A stretch of 64,000 bases of DNA from Galbibacter kalidii (lineage in GTDB: Bacteria > Bacteroidota > Bacteroidia > Flavobacteriales > Flavobacteriaceae), in the NCBI RefSeq assembly GCF_026241135.1, contig NZ_JAPFGA010000002.1, positions 186,001 through 250,000 of the forward strand, given 5' to 3'. The number at the start of each line of letters is the position of its first letter. Positions within the stretch are counted from its first letter, which is position 1. This document shows positions 54,007 to 63,509 of this stretch, piece by piece. Below the pieces are notes generated by a model. It did not search any database. It saw nothing but the letters and a program-made list of their open reading frames with translations, and was not told where the DNA came from. The translations under genes were made by a program, and so were the position numbers.

Positions 54007-55574
54007 GAACTACACGACAACATAGAGCACCCAACTTTATGGCGTGCCCATTCCGGACGTTTGGCAAACCATTTTTCGCTTTCGGGTTGTTCGTCGTATG
54101 GTCTTTTTAATAATTGATAGAGTTCATCGATCAAGGTATAATCCCCTTCATCGGCAGCATCGATAGCGAGCTGTGCCATATAATTCCGCAGTACATATTT
54201 AGGGTTGACCGCATTCATTTTTGTCTTCCTTTCTGCATCGGAGATCGGTTCCTTTTGCAGCCTTTCAGCGTAGGTGGTAAACCAAGTGTTCCATTTCTCC
54301 GCTACGGTTCCCGTTACCTCTTCCGGTTGATAAAATGCATCAGATATAACCGCAAGTCCCTCTTCAGGTACCTCTTTTATGAAATTTCCAAGGTCTCTAA
54401 AGAACAAGGTCATATCGGTTTCTGTTTGCTGAAGTACATCCTGCAAATCATCCATCAATGCCATATCCTTCGAATTTTTCATGGTCAATCCCAATTTAGA
54501 ACGCATCATTTGAAGGGATTTCTGCTCGAAATCCGTTTTATAAGCATTCAAAATATCTTCATAAGGCGTTGTTTTTTCCACCAGTGGATAAAGCGCATTC
54601 GCCAACTGCAACAAGTTCCAAAGTCCGATGTTAGGCTGATTCCCAAAGCGGTATCTGCGCTGTCCGGCGTCTGTGGTATTGGGTGTCCATCCAAAATCAA
54701 AGCCCTCCAACCAGCCATAAGGTCCATAATCGATGGTAAGTCCCAAAACAGACATATTATCGGTATTCATCACCCCATGAACAAAGCCTACCCGTTGCCA
54801 ATGAACGATCATGTCCACCGTGCGCTTCGCCACTTCCTTAAAAAAGCCGATATAAGCTTCTTTGGAAGGTGCTCCAAGCTCCGGAAAGAAATGTTTTATA
54901 GTATAATCCACAAGGGTTTGAAGTGTTTTTTTGTCATTTCGCGCTGCCAGGATCTCATAATTTCCAAATCGCAGAAATGAAGGGGCAACACGACATACCA
55001 CAGCCCCTTTTTCATATTCCGGGTGACCATCATACAACATATCCCGCAGCACTTGGTCTCCGGTCAGGGCCAATGAAAGTGCCCTTGTGGTCGGCACTCC
55101 CAAATGAAACATCGCCTCGCTGCACAGATATTCCCTGATAGACGATCGCAAGACCGCCAAACCATCGGCACCTCTGGAATACGGCGTTTCTCCTGCTCCT
55201 TTAAGCTGTAATACCCATCGTTTTTCGTTATGCACCACCTCAGTCAGATTGATTGCCCTGCCATCACCCAATTGTCCGGCCCAATTCCCAAATTGATGTC
55301 CGCCATAACACATGGCATAGGGTTTTGTATCGGACAAAACACCGTTTCCGGAAAAGACTTTTAAGAATGAATCAGAAGTTTTATCATCAGCATGCAAACC
55401 TATTGCCGTGAGCATTTCGTCTGAAACGTGAATCATTTTCGGGTCGGATGTTTTCTTCGGATTTACATAGGAAAAACAGGCTCCGGAAACCTGCCTTCTC
55501 GAATTTTCCAATACCGAATCAGCCGGAAGCTCTTTACTAAACGTATCTTGTATGTTAAGTTTCAAATCCTTCAT
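54003..55574 (-). CDS. selO: Protein adenylyltransferase SelO (YdiU family)
   Basis: 523 residues. GGHQFGNWAGQLGDGRAINL, QLKGAGETPYSRGADG and the NTDNMSVLGLTIDYGPYGW block are diagnostic. SelO is a pseudokinase-fold enzyme that transfers AMP to proteins involved in redox control. Two Cys in the last nine residues (CSMLSCSS) match the redox-active tail seen in the family. Its ATG touches the msrA stop by one base, so msrB-msrA-selO form an operon. Confidence 0.95.
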   Translation of the reverse strand: MKDLKLNIQDTFSKELPADSVLENSRRQVSGACFSYVNPKKTSDPKMIHVSDEMLTAIGLHADDKTSDSFLKVFSGNGVLSDTKPYAMCYGGHQFGNWAGQLGDGRAINLTEVVHNEKRWVLQLKGAGETPYSRGADGLAVLRSSIREYLCSEAMFHLGVPTTRALSLALTGDQVLRDMLYDGHPEYEKGAVVCRVAPSFLRFGNYEILAARNDKKTLQTLVDYTIKHFFPELGAPSKEAYIGFFKEVAKRTVDMIVHWQRVGFVHGVMNTDNMSVLGLTIDYGPYGWLEGFDFGWTPNTTDAGQRRYRFGNQPNIGLWNLLQLANALYPLVEKTTPYEDILNAYKTDFEQKSLQMMRSKLGLTMKNSKDMALMDDLQDVLQQTETDMTLFFRDLGNFIKEVPEEGLAVISDAFYQPEEVTGTVAEKWNTWFTTYAERLQKEPISDAERKTKMNAVNPKYVLRNYMAQLAIDAADEGDYTLIDELYQLLKRPYDEQPESEKWFAKRPEWARHKVGCSMLSCSS

Positions 55575-56119
55575 TACATTTCTTTCAATTTCTCAGCATG
55601 CATTTTCCGAAGTTTCATCAGTTTGGGGGTAATCACCATCGAGCAGTATCCTTGTGTTTTATTGTTTTTATAATAATCCTGATGATAGTCTTCCGCCTCG
55701 TAAAATGTTCCCAGTGGACTCACCTCAGTAACGATGGGATCATCGTAAAAAGTTCCCATCTGTTGTACTACAGATTCCGCGGTTTTTTTCTGATCTTCAT
55801 CGTGGTAATAAATCACCGAACGGTATTGTGTTCCTACATCGGCTCCCTGGCGATTCAAGGTTGTAGGGTTGTGGGTGGTCATAAAAATGATGAGCAAATC
55901 CTGATACGAGATCAGCTGAGGGTCAAAAGTAATTTGCACCACCTCAGCATGACCGGTAAGTCCTGAACATATCTCCCTGTAGGTTGGTTTTCCCGGAGCT
56001 GTTCCGCCGGTATATCCTGAAACCACACGTTCTACACCTTTAACCTCTTGAAAAACGGCTTCGACACACCAAAAACACCCTCCGCCTACAGTTGCTGTTT
56101 CCATTTTCTTATTGTTCAT
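55574..56119 (-). CDS. msrA: Peptide-methionine (S)-S-oxide reductase
   Basis: 181 residues with the catalytic Cys in [13 protein letters not shown], plus [17 protein letters not shown] and [11 protein letters not shown]. It reduces the S-epimer of methionine sulfoxide. A start at 56104 (METATVGGG) is equally plausible. Overlaps msrB by 11 bp. Confidence 0.95.
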   Translation of the reverse strand: MNNKKMETATVGGGCFWCVEAVFQEVKGVERVVSGYTGGTAPGKPTYREICSGLTGHAEVVQITFDPQLISYQDLLIIFMTTHNPTTLNRQGADVGTQYRSVIYYHDEDQKKTAESVVQQMGTFYDDPIVTEVSPLGTFYEAEDYHQDYYKNNKTQGYCSMVITPKLMKLRKMHAEKLKEM

Positions 56120-56567
56120 CTTCTACTTTTTCCAATGTTATCGATTCTGAGTTGGTACAATAACGCAATCCGCTTGGTTCCGGACCGTCGGGAAAAACAT
56201 GTCCCAGATGTGCGTCGCAGGTATTGCACATAATTTCCACTCGGACCATTCCAAAGGAACTATCTTTTTTATATTTAATGGCGTTTTCTTTTATGGGTTG
56301 TGTAAAGCTGGGCCAACCGGAACCTGACTCGTATTTTATCGTAGAATCAAACAAAGGCGCACCACAACAAACACAATTGTATTTTCCCGCATCGTAGGTC
56401 GTACACAAGGCTCCTGAATGAGCCATTTCTGTACCCTTAAGCCGTGTGATCTTAAACTGTTCCGGGCTCAATAAGGCTTCCCATTCCGCTTCGGTTTTCT
56501 CCACACGCTTATCGGGAGTGGGATTCCCGTTTACTGAAAAATTGATGACGTCTTTCCAAGTCAGCAT
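56109..56567 (-). CDS. msrB: Peptide-methionine (R)-S-oxide reductase
   Basis: 152 residues. Zinc motifs CVCCGAPLF and [20 protein letters not shown], and the catalytic Cys in RYCTNSESI. It reduces the R-epimer of methionine sulfoxide. First gene of the msrB-msrA-selO operon; no signal peptide, so cytoplasmic. Confidence 0.95.
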   Translation of the reverse strand: MLTWKDVINFSVNGNPTPDKRVEKTEAEWEALLSPEQFKITRLKGTEMAHSGALCTTYDAGKYNCVCCGAPLFDSTIKYESGSGWPSFTQPIKENAIKYKKDSSFGMVRVEIMCNTCDAHLGHVFPDGPEPSGLRYCTNSESITLEKVEDEQ

Positions 56568-56843
56568 AACTGTGTCCTTTCGTTAATGATACAAAATTTA
56601 TTTCGGAACTATCCATACTTATAGCCGTTTACCGTTCAATTTCCTTACAAAACCGTACGAGCGCTAAATATTACAAATTCCAAGCACCAAATTCTAAATC
56701 CCAATTTGATATCCTGATTTTTACTTTTTGGTTAAAAGCTTCTTGAACATGCCTAAAGAAAAAAGGTTATATTTGATTGGAGGGATATATAAGTTATGAG
56801 TAATTTATCAAAATCAATTTTCCTAAAACAGGTTGACTAAAAA

Positions 56844-57878
56844 ATGAAATCCCCTAAACAACTGCTAAAAATAATTATACTAACCGTGGTATTAATCTGT
56901 GCCGTGGTATTCATTCCTTGGGATATGGCAAGAGCGTGGTTAGCGCCATTACCAGATACAATACAGGAACAGCTAGACAATGCTATAGATTATAATTTAG
57001 ATGGTATTATAGTGTATGTTGATCAATCAGGTAAGCCACCTGAATTATATACAGCCGGCTGGAAAGATAAAGAAAACAAAGTGCCGGCCGATCCACAAGC
57101 ATTATTCAAGATTGGTAGTATCAGCAAGTTGTATATCGCTGCCGCTGCCGCCAAATTAATCACTAGTAAAAACTTATCTTTGGATAGGAATCTCGCCGAT
57201 TACCTGCCAGAACTTGCCGGAAGAGTCGAAAATGCAGATCAGATTTCCTTGAGAATGTTGCTACAACACCGAAGCGGCATTCCTGATTGGATTGAAGACC
57301 CTGAGTTCCCCTGGGATAAATCCCTAACGGATGTAAACAAGGTTCTGGAACTGGTGTTGGATGACCCCTCAGAATTTGAACCTGACAGTCGTTATGACTA
57401 TTCCAATACGAATTATCTATTGATTGGTAAAATTCTAGATAAAACATTGGGTTATAACCATCAGCAATATATCAGAAGTGAAATTTTGACTCCCCTTGGG
57501 TTAACTCATACTTTTGGGTTGCTGAGTGAGGTAGACTCCAGCAAAGTTGTTAGTGGATACGATTCCCATTATGACAAGGATGTAAAAATGCTTGATTTTG
57601 TATCTCCCGGTGGATCCATGGTTGCTACGGTACAAGATGTGGGTATATTCCTGAGGGCATTGAATGATGGCTCCCTCTTAAATAAAGAAGAACAGACAAT
57701 ATATTCCTCTATTTATAAGTATGGGCATACTGGTTTATTACCAGGATACCAGAGCATCGCTCGATATCACAAGAATACTGATACCGTGGTGATTCAATTT
57801 GTGAACACTAGTGGCGGTAATGCCTGGACGATATCTGAAATTGTATATAATCGAATTATCAAGATTCTGAGCAGGTGA
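56844..57878 (+). CDS. Serine hydrolase (class C beta-lactamase/penicillin-binding fold)
   Basis: 344 residues. A membrane or signal segment (about 8-25) precedes the domain; S-x-x-K is SISK in FKIGSISKLYIAAA, Tyr-x-Asn is YSNTNYLLIGK, and HTGLLPGY supplies the third motif. Family members include DD-peptidases, esterases and amidases acting outside the cytoplasm. The AT-rich region before it (56660-56705) includes the simple repeats AATTCCAAGC and AAATTCTAAAT common in this family of genomes. Confidence 0.9.
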   Translation: MKSPKQLLKIIILTVVLICAVVFIPWDMARAWLAPLPDTIQEQLDNAIDYNLDGIIVYVDQSGKPPELYTAGWKDKENKVPADPQALFKIGSISKLYIAAAAAKLITSKNLSLDRNLADYLPELAGRVENADQISLRMLLQHRSGIPDWIEDPEFPWDKSLTDVNKVLELVLDDPSEFEPDSRYDYSNTNYLLIGKILDKTLGYNHQQYIRSEILTPLGLTHTFGLLSEVDSSKVVSGYDSHYDKDVKMLDFVSPGGSMVATVQDVGIFLRALNDGSLLNKEEQTIYSSIYKYGHTGLLPGYQSIARYHKNTDTVVIQFVNTSGGNAWTISEIVYNRIIKILSR

Positions 57879-58042
57879 AAAAAGTCTCCTAGTGTGAACG
57901 TCACGTACATGCTATAAACCATAAAAGGTGCAAGCATTAATGTCTAATAAGTTATTGGAAAACCGATAAGAAAATCATTATTGATGACGATTGTGATTAT
58001 GCTAAAAAGGAGTAATCAAACTTCGGACTCCCGGTTTAGAAA

Positions 58043-59728
58043 CTATTTTATATCCCTTAACTTTAATTGAAGATTGGTTTTCCCATTCCATTCGTTTTCG
58101 TCGATGGAATAGACCGCGGAAAAGGGTTTTCTATTGGCTGCTTTTTCAATTTTATTGCCCAGATTAAAACCTATTGCTCCAATTTTCGGACTGTTGTTTT
58201 GTGTGACCGTTAGTTTTAAATGGTCGTTTTCTTTTCCCACCGTTTTACCATAACCGGTATCCTGGAGGTTTTGGGTCATAAACACAGGAGTCATATTTCC
58301 CGGGCCAAAAGGAGCGAATTGTTTTAGGATACGATAGAACTTCGGACTGATTTCATTCAGATCTATTTCGGCATCGATGGTTATTTCCGGGGTGAGCAGT
58401 CTTTTATCGATGGTTTCAGCTACCGTTTTTTCAAATTTCTCCTTAAATTTCTCATACTGATCGATCAATAAGGTTAATCCGGCAGCATATTTATGTCCGC
58501 CAAACTGCTCCAAACAATCTTCACAGGCCTCAATAGCGTTGTAAACATCAAAACCCTTTACCGATCTGGCCGAAGCTGCCAGTTTTTCGCCACTTTTGGT
58601 AAACACCAATGTCGGACGGTAATAGGTTTCCGTAAGCCGGGAAGCCACAATACCGATAACGCCCTTATGCCAGTTTTCGTTATAGACCACCGTGGTCATG
58701 TGTTCTTCTTCATTGTTTTCCTTGATCTGAAGGATGGCCTCTTCCGTGATTTGTTTATCCAAGCTTTTCCGCTCCGTATTGAAGTTCTCTATCTCTTCAG
58801 CATACTTTATGGCTATGTTGATATCCTTCTCCGTTAAAAGCTGAACCGCGTGCTGTCCGTGTTTCATCCGTCCCGCAGCATTGATCCTGGGGGCGATCAC
58901 AAAAACAACATCATATATCGCCAATCGCTTTTTCAGTTGTTTGCTTAGTGCTTTAATCCCCGCCCTCGGACTTTCATTAATCACCTTCAAACCGTAATAG
59001 GCCAAAACCCTGTTTTCCCCGGTCATGGGAACAATATCGGCTCCAATGGCCGTTGCCACAAGATCGAGATAGGGTACAAGATCGTTTATGGTAGCACCCG
59101 ACCGGGAGCCCAAGGCTTGTATCAATTTAAAGCCAACACCACAACCGCAAAGTTCGTCATAAGGATACTGACAATCTTCCTGTTTTGGATCCAAAACCGC
59201 CACGGCTTCGGGAACCGCTTCTCCGGGCCTGTGATGGTCACAAATAATAAAGTCGATCCCTTTTTCCTTGGCATAAGCCACCTTATCGACTGCTTTTATC
59301 CCACAGTCTAAAGCAATGATCAATGAAAAACCGTTGTCGTCTGCAAAATCAATCCCTTGATATGAAACCCCATAGCCTTCACCATATCTGTCCGGGATAT
59401 AGGTGGCAATATTTTTATATTGCTCCTGAAGGTATGAATAGACCAGCGAGACTGCTGTAGTACCATCGACATCATAATCGCCATAGATCAAAATATTTTC
59501 ACCCTCAGCCACAGCTTTTTCAATACGAAGCACCGCTTTTTCCATGTCTTTCATCAAAAACGGATCGTGGAGATCGTCTAAGGAAGGACGAAAGAACTTT
59601 TTGGCTTTTTCAAAGGTTTTTATGCCGCGTTGTATGAGTAATGTAGCAATGGTTTCATCAACTTTCAACTGTTGAGCCAAATGTTTTATTTCAGATGCTT
59701 CAGGTTTAGGTTTAAGCGTCCAACGCAT
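58043..59728 (-). CDS. recJ: Single-stranded-DNA exonuclease RecJ
   Basis: 561 residues. The DHH domain has IYGDYDVDGTTAVSL, ALDCGIKA and CDHHRPGE for metal binding; the DHHA1 part has GIVASRLTETYYRPTLVF and FGGHKYAAG. It degrades single-stranded DNA 5' to 3' in recombination and repair. Confidence 0.96.
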   Translation of the reverse strand: MRWTLKPKPEASEIKHLAQQLKVDETIATLLIQRGIKTFEKAKKFFRPSLDDLHDPFLMKDMEKAVLRIEKAVAEGENILIYGDYDVDGTTAVSLVYSYLQEQYKNIATYIPDRYGEGYGVSYQGIDFADDNGFSLIIALDCGIKAVDKVAYAKEKGIDFIICDHHRPGEAVPEAVAVLDPKQEDCQYPYDELCGCGVGFKLIQALGSRSGATINDLVPYLDLVATAIGADIVPMTGENRVLAYYGLKVINESPRAGIKALSKQLKKRLAIYDVVFVIAPRINAAGRMKHGQHAVQLLTEKDINIAIKYAEEIENFNTERKSLDKQITEEAILQIKENNEEEHMTTVVYNENWHKGVIGIVASRLTETYYRPTLVFTKSGEKLAASARSVKGFDVYNAIEACEDCLEQFGGHKYAAGLTLLIDQYEKFKEKFEKTVAETIDKRLLTPEITIDAEIDLNEISPKFYRILKQFAPFGPGNMTPVFMTQNLQDTGYGKTVGKENDHLKLTVTQNNSPKIGAIGFNLGNKIEKAANRKPFSAVYSIDENEWNGKTNLQLKLRDIK

Positions 59729-59754
59729 AAGTCTATTCTTATTGGGTTATTAAT

Positions 59755-60075
59755 CTACTCCGACTTTGGATTATATTTAAAATGAGTTGCATTCCTACAC
59801 TCCGATAAAATTTGAAGCAGATCAAAATCTCCATTTGCCAATGCTAATTTCTTCTTCTGGCTCCATTTTTTAATTTTTTTCTCAAAATATATTGCCTGAT
59901 TAACATCATTAAAAACCTGATGAAAGATAAGCTTAACAGGCCTACGTTTGAATGTATAACATTTTGTGTTTAATCCTCCTTCGTGTTCAGTGAATCTTCG
60001 TTCTAGATTATTTGTGAACCCGGTATACAAGTAACCATCCGAACATTCAAGTATGTAAACAAAATATGTTTTCAT
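59755..60075 (-). CDS. GIY-YIG nuclease-family protein
   Basis: 106 residues from the ATG at 60075 (MKTYFVYILECSDGYLYTG), the standard start of this family. The motif appears as FVYILECSDGYLYTGFT, with Arg and Glu in NLERRFTEHE and YFEKKIKKW. These small proteins are common in Bacteroidota; role in DNA processing is uncertain. Confidence 0.88.
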   Translation of the reverse strand: MKTYFVYILECSDGYLYTGFTNNLERRFTEHEGGLNTKCYTFKRRPVKLIFHQVFNDVNQAIYFEKKIKKWSQKKKLALANGDFDLLQILSECRNATHFKYNPKSE

Positions 60076-60087
60076 TCTATTATTACC

Positions 60088-60156
60088 TCTCGACTGCGCT
60101 CGAGGTGACATTCAGTTTCAATCAAATAAGTCGTGTCAGGTCGAGCGCAGTCGAGA
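60088..60156. repeat. Inverted REP pair
   Basis: TCTCGACTGCGCTCGAGGTG plus ACA (60088-60110) and TGTCAGGTCGAGCGCAGTCG plus AGA (60134-60156) are inverted copies differing at two positions, separated by 23 bp. This is a typical REP/BIME arrangement, possibly mobilised by a RAYT-type enzyme elsewhere. Confidence 0.75.
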
Positions 60157-60161
60157 CCTAC

Positions 60162-60587
60162 TTAAGATGCGTGATATATCGTCTTGATATCCATTTCAGC
60201 AAAACGACGGAACATCTCCATCACTCCGCAATATTTTTCTACGGAAAGGTCTACTGCTTTTTGCAGTTTTTTCTCGTTCAAATTGCTTCCGTAAAAATGA
60301 TATACTACGGTTACTTTGTTATAATATTTCGGATGTTCATCGGTGAGTTCTGCATCGATCTTTATTTCAAAATCATCCACATCCAGCTTCATTTTTTTTA
60401 TCAGGGAGGCCACATCCAGACCTGAACAACCCGCCAATGCAGAGAGCATCAATGCTTTTGGGCGATAGCCATCTCCTCTCCCTCCACTTTCTTCACCGGC
60501 ATCGATAAAGAGGCTGTGTCCGGACGGATTATCGCTTTCAAGTTTCATGTCTCCTTTCCAAGTTGTTGTAATATGATTGCTTGCCAT
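60162..60587 (-). CDS. OsmC-family protein
   Basis: 141 residues with GYRPKALMLSALAGCSGLDV, which carries the conserved reactive Cys, and VYHFYGSNLNEKKLQKAVDL around the second conserved position. The family contains thiol-dependent peroxidases. The second catalytic Cys is expected in KYCGVMEMF, where it is present. Confidence 0.88.
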   Translation of the reverse strand: MASNHITTTWKGDMKLESDNPSGHSLFIDAGEESGGRGDGYRPKALMLSALAGCSGLDVASLIKKMKLDVDDFEIKIDAELTDEHPKYYNKVTVVYHFYGSNLNEKKLQKAVDLSVEKYCGVMEMFRRFAEMDIKTIYHAS

Positions 60588-60669
60588 GATTTTATTTTTT
60601 GTTATTTATAGCTTTGTAATAAATGTAAGTTCAAAAATACAGATTAATTAACGAATAAAGATATCAATC

Positions 60670-61260
60670 ATGCCACTAGTAAATCCATTACCTCCGGAAC
60701 ACGATACTAAAACCAAAGAATTGGCTGAATTTTTTAATGAAACCTTAGGATTTTGTCCCAATTCGGTGCTCACCATGCAGATACGTCCGGAGATCGCTCG
60801 GGCATTTATCAACCTGAATAAAGCTGTGATGAACAACAAAGGTCGGGTAACATCAGCTTTAAAACGTTTGATTGCCTGGGTAAGCAGTAACGCTAGTGGT
60901 TGCAGGTATTGCCAGGCGCACGCCATCAGGGCGGCAGAACGATACGGAGCTGAACAGGAAAAACTGGACAATATCTGGGATTATAAAACGTATCCTGCTT
61001 TTTCAGATGCCGAACGTGCGGCTTTGGATTTCTCGCTGGCTGCTTCGGTAGTTCCCAATGCCGTTGATGAAACCATAAAAAAAGAGTTGTACAAATATTG
61101 GAATGAAGGCGAAATTGTTGAAATGCTCGGTGTGATTTCTTTGTTCGGTTACCTCAACCGTTGGAACGACAGCATGGGTACTTCACTGGAAGATGGTGCC
61201 ATTGAAAGTGGTGAGCAGTATTTAGGGAAACACGGTTGGGAAGTAGGGAAGCATTCCTAA
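60670..61260 (+). CDS. Carboxymuconolactone decarboxylase/AhpD-like protein
   Basis: 196 residues. SGCRYCQAHAIRAAERYG has the Cys-x-x-Cys-x-x-x-His motif of AhpD-type alkylhydroperoxidase proteins, and AERAALDFSLAAS follows as usual. It belongs to the peroxidase-related branch; likely role in peroxide detoxification. Divergent from the OsmC gene, so the two may share control. Confidence 0.85.
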   Translation: MPLVNPLPPEHDTKTKELAEFFNETLGFCPNSVLTMQIRPEIARAFINLNKAVMNNKGRVTSALKRLIAWVSSNASGCRYCQAHAIRAAERYGAEQEKLDNIWDYKTYPAFSDAERAALDFSLAASVVPNAVDETIKKELYKYWNEGEIVEMLGVISLFGYLNRWNDSMGTSLEDGAIESGEQYLGKHGWEVGKHS

Positions 61261-61932
61261 TCATTTCCTCCCACCAACTACCACCACAATCTCTCCCTTG
61301 GGTGGTTTGGCTTCATAATGGGAAAGTACTTCTTTTGCTGTCCCGCGGATGGTTTCTTCGTGCAGCTTTGTTATTTCCCGCGATACCGAAACCGGACGGT
61401 CTTCACCAAAATACTGTATAAAATCTTTTAAGGTTTTTATGAGTTTATATGGTGATACATAAAAAATCATGCTGCGGGTTTCTTCAGCAAGGAACTTGAA
61501 ACGGGTTTGCCTTCCCTTTTTATCCGGAAGAAAACCCTCAAAAACAAATTTATCGTTAGGCAGGCCGCTATTCACCAAAGCCGGTACAAAGGCAGTCGCA
61601 CCCGGCAGGCAATCTACTTCAATTCCCTTTTCAATACAGGCACGTGTGAGTAAAAATCCGGGGTCGGAGATGGCAGGAGTTCCTGCATCGCTTATCAAAG
61701 CAACCGTTATTCCACCCAGGATCTTGTCTGTAATTCCATCAACGGTTTTGTGTTCGTTATGCATATGGTGACTTTGCATGGGCGTATTCACTTCCAAATG
61801 CTTTAAAAGCTTCCCACTGGTGCGTGTGTCTTCAGCAAGGATAAGGTCGGCTTCCTTCAATACTTTTATAGCCCTGAGCGTGATATCTTCTAAATTCCCA
61901 ATAGGAGTTGGGACAATATATAGTTTGGACAT
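61261..61932 (-). CDS. rsmI: 16S rRNA (cytidine(1402)-2'-O)-methyltransferase
   Basis: 223 residues of the tetrapyrrole-methylase fold: PTPIGNLEDITLRAI, AEDTRTSGKLL, SDAGTPAISDPGFLLT and LPGATAFVPAL are diagnostic. It methylates C1402 of 16S rRNA using SAM. Somewhat shorter than the E. coli protein at its C-terminus. Confidence 0.95.
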   Translation of the reverse strand: MSKLYIVPTPIGNLEDITLRAIKVLKEADLILAEDTRTSGKLLKHLEVNTPMQSHHMHNEHKTVDGITDKILGGITVALISDAGTPAISDPGFLLTRACIEKGIEVDCLPGATAFVPALVNSGLPNDKFVFEGFLPDKKGRQTRFKFLAEETRSMIFYVSPYKLIKTLKDFIQYFGEDRPVSVSREITKLHEETIRGTAKEVLSHYEAKPPKGEIVVVVGGRK

Positions 61933-62066
61933 AGCAATGTTTATGACAAAAATATAAAAGGAAATCGAGAACTATGATAATCATCTGCTTCAGGGCAATC
62001 CCATGAGACATTCAAGCGAATAAACCTTAATCCATTTCGATGCTGAACATCGAAAATAAAACCCAC

Positions 62067-62444
62067 TTAGTGGGATTTGAGCCAAGGTCTTGCCTGTCTT
62101 CCCAAAAAGTAAGAAGCTATAAGCAGAACCATAGCTATGATCGCTCCGCCGCCTTTTCCGTCACCATCCGGAGAATAATGCACAAAAAGTGCTAAGAGAA
62201 AATTAAAGAATAATCCCGCATAGGCCCATTCTTTTATAACCCCTTTTATGTTTGACAGCAATGCAATGATCGCCAATGTCTTTCCGGTTATCAATATGTA
62301 AATAAGGTAAGAAGGATATCCGGATGATTCCGCCATCATTTCTTTTATCATACTAAATTGGGAAATGTAGTTGAATAAGGCGTATGCCAAAAACAAACAG
62401 AGTAAGCCCGTAGCTATCCAGTACAAAATCTTTTTGATAGTCAT
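62067..62444 (-). CDS. DoxX-family membrane protein
   Basis: 125 residues with four hydrophobic helices (LLCLFLAYALFNYISQF, YLIYILITGKTLAIIALL, EWAYAGLFFNFLLALFVHY, AIIAMVLLIASYFLG). The arrangement fits DoxX-like proteins. Substrate or partner unknown. Confidence 0.75.
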   Translation of the reverse strand: MTIKKILYWIATGLLCLFLAYALFNYISQFSMIKEMMAESSGYPSYLIYILITGKTLAIIALLSNIKGVIKEWAYAGLFFNFLLALFVHYSPDGDGKGGGAIIAMVLLIASYFLGRQARPWLKSH

Positions 62445-62518
62445 AATAAATGTGGTTTGATTAGTTATTTAGTTATGTGGTATAATATCCTTAGGTATTT
62501 GATTATTTAGTTTTAGCT

Positions 62519-63217
62519 TCAAGAAAATTTCTTCTCTAAAATCTCCATAAACCGATTTTCATAGGCTTCTTTTCCTTCCCAATTGTTATAATCCGGTTTT
62601 ACCATCTGAACGAGAAACTCTTGAGCTTCCTCCGCCGATCCCATTGTGTTTATTTGTGATATCACTCGGATGTAATCTTCATTGCTTCCGTTAAAAAGGT
62701 GTTTCACAAAAGCCAGTTTATCATTCAATCCAATAGAAAATCCGGGATTCAACTTGTCGTTAAGCGATGAAATCCTTTTTTCAGCAACAATTGTGTTTCC
62801 GTTTTGAGATTTAGGGGTTACTGTATCCATATCTCTTTTTACAAAAGTGGGTTCGGGTACAATTCCTGACAAAATATCGTCGAGGGTTTCTTCCTCCGGC
62901 ATTTCCTGAACCATATCTTTAATCGTATCCATAACCGGAGTCATGATTTCATCTTCACCTTCGTTGGGATTGCTTTCCGGTACATTGGAATTCCCTTTCA
63001 GCACAGAGTTTGCCAATTCTTCAAACCTTTCGGCTACCTCATTTTTAATATTAGTCGATTGTAAATCTCCAAAATGCTCCTCTACAAACTTCAATAAAGT
63101 CAGTTTTTCATACAATTTTTGAGCTTGCTCCTGCATAGCTTTCAAATCCTCTTTGCCCTTCAATTTTAAAATATTGTGGGCAATGTTCATCAGTTCTGCT
63201 TCTAATTTCTTTTTCAT
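62519..63217 (-). CDS. Conserved hypothetical protein (Bacteroidota)
   Basis: 232 residues, no signal or membrane segment. The N-terminal half is a helical bundle (ELMNIAHNILKLKGKEDLKA), followed by an acidic linker (ESNPNEGEDEIMTPVMDTIK) and a C-terminal helical domain (SIGLNDKLAFVKHLFNGSNE) typical of a Bacteroidota protein of unknown function. Confidence 0.75.
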   Translation of the reverse strand: MKKKLEAELMNIAHNILKLKGKEDLKAMQEQAQKLYEKLTLLKFVEEHFGDLQSTNIKNEVAERFEELANSVLKGNSNVPESNPNEGEDEIMTPVMDTIKDMVQEMPEEETLDDILSGIVPEPTFVKRDMDTVTPKSQNGNTIVAEKRISSLNDKLNPGFSIGLNDKLAFVKHLFNGSNEDYIRVISQINTMGSAEEAQEFLVQMVKPDYNNWEGKEAYENRFMEILEKKFS

Positions 63218-63509
63218 AATTGCTTTTTAAAAAATTTAACGCCTTTTTTCACAACAAGTGGTACGAATCTTTTTTTCATTCACCCCTAACCGGTGTAAAA
63301 GATAGCCATTTTTTTCTTAATTTTCTGTTTAAGTTCTTTTAAAACCATAACAAAAAGATGTATGACATATAAATCAAATCCTTTTTTCTGTTGATAAACA
63401 AATGAAATTATTTTCCTATTCTTAAATTCAGGATTTATTTTTATCCTTAAGTTTGTCTAGTTTTTCTATTAAAGAATTTCTTTTCTTTTTTCACATAGAA
63501 ATTTACAAC

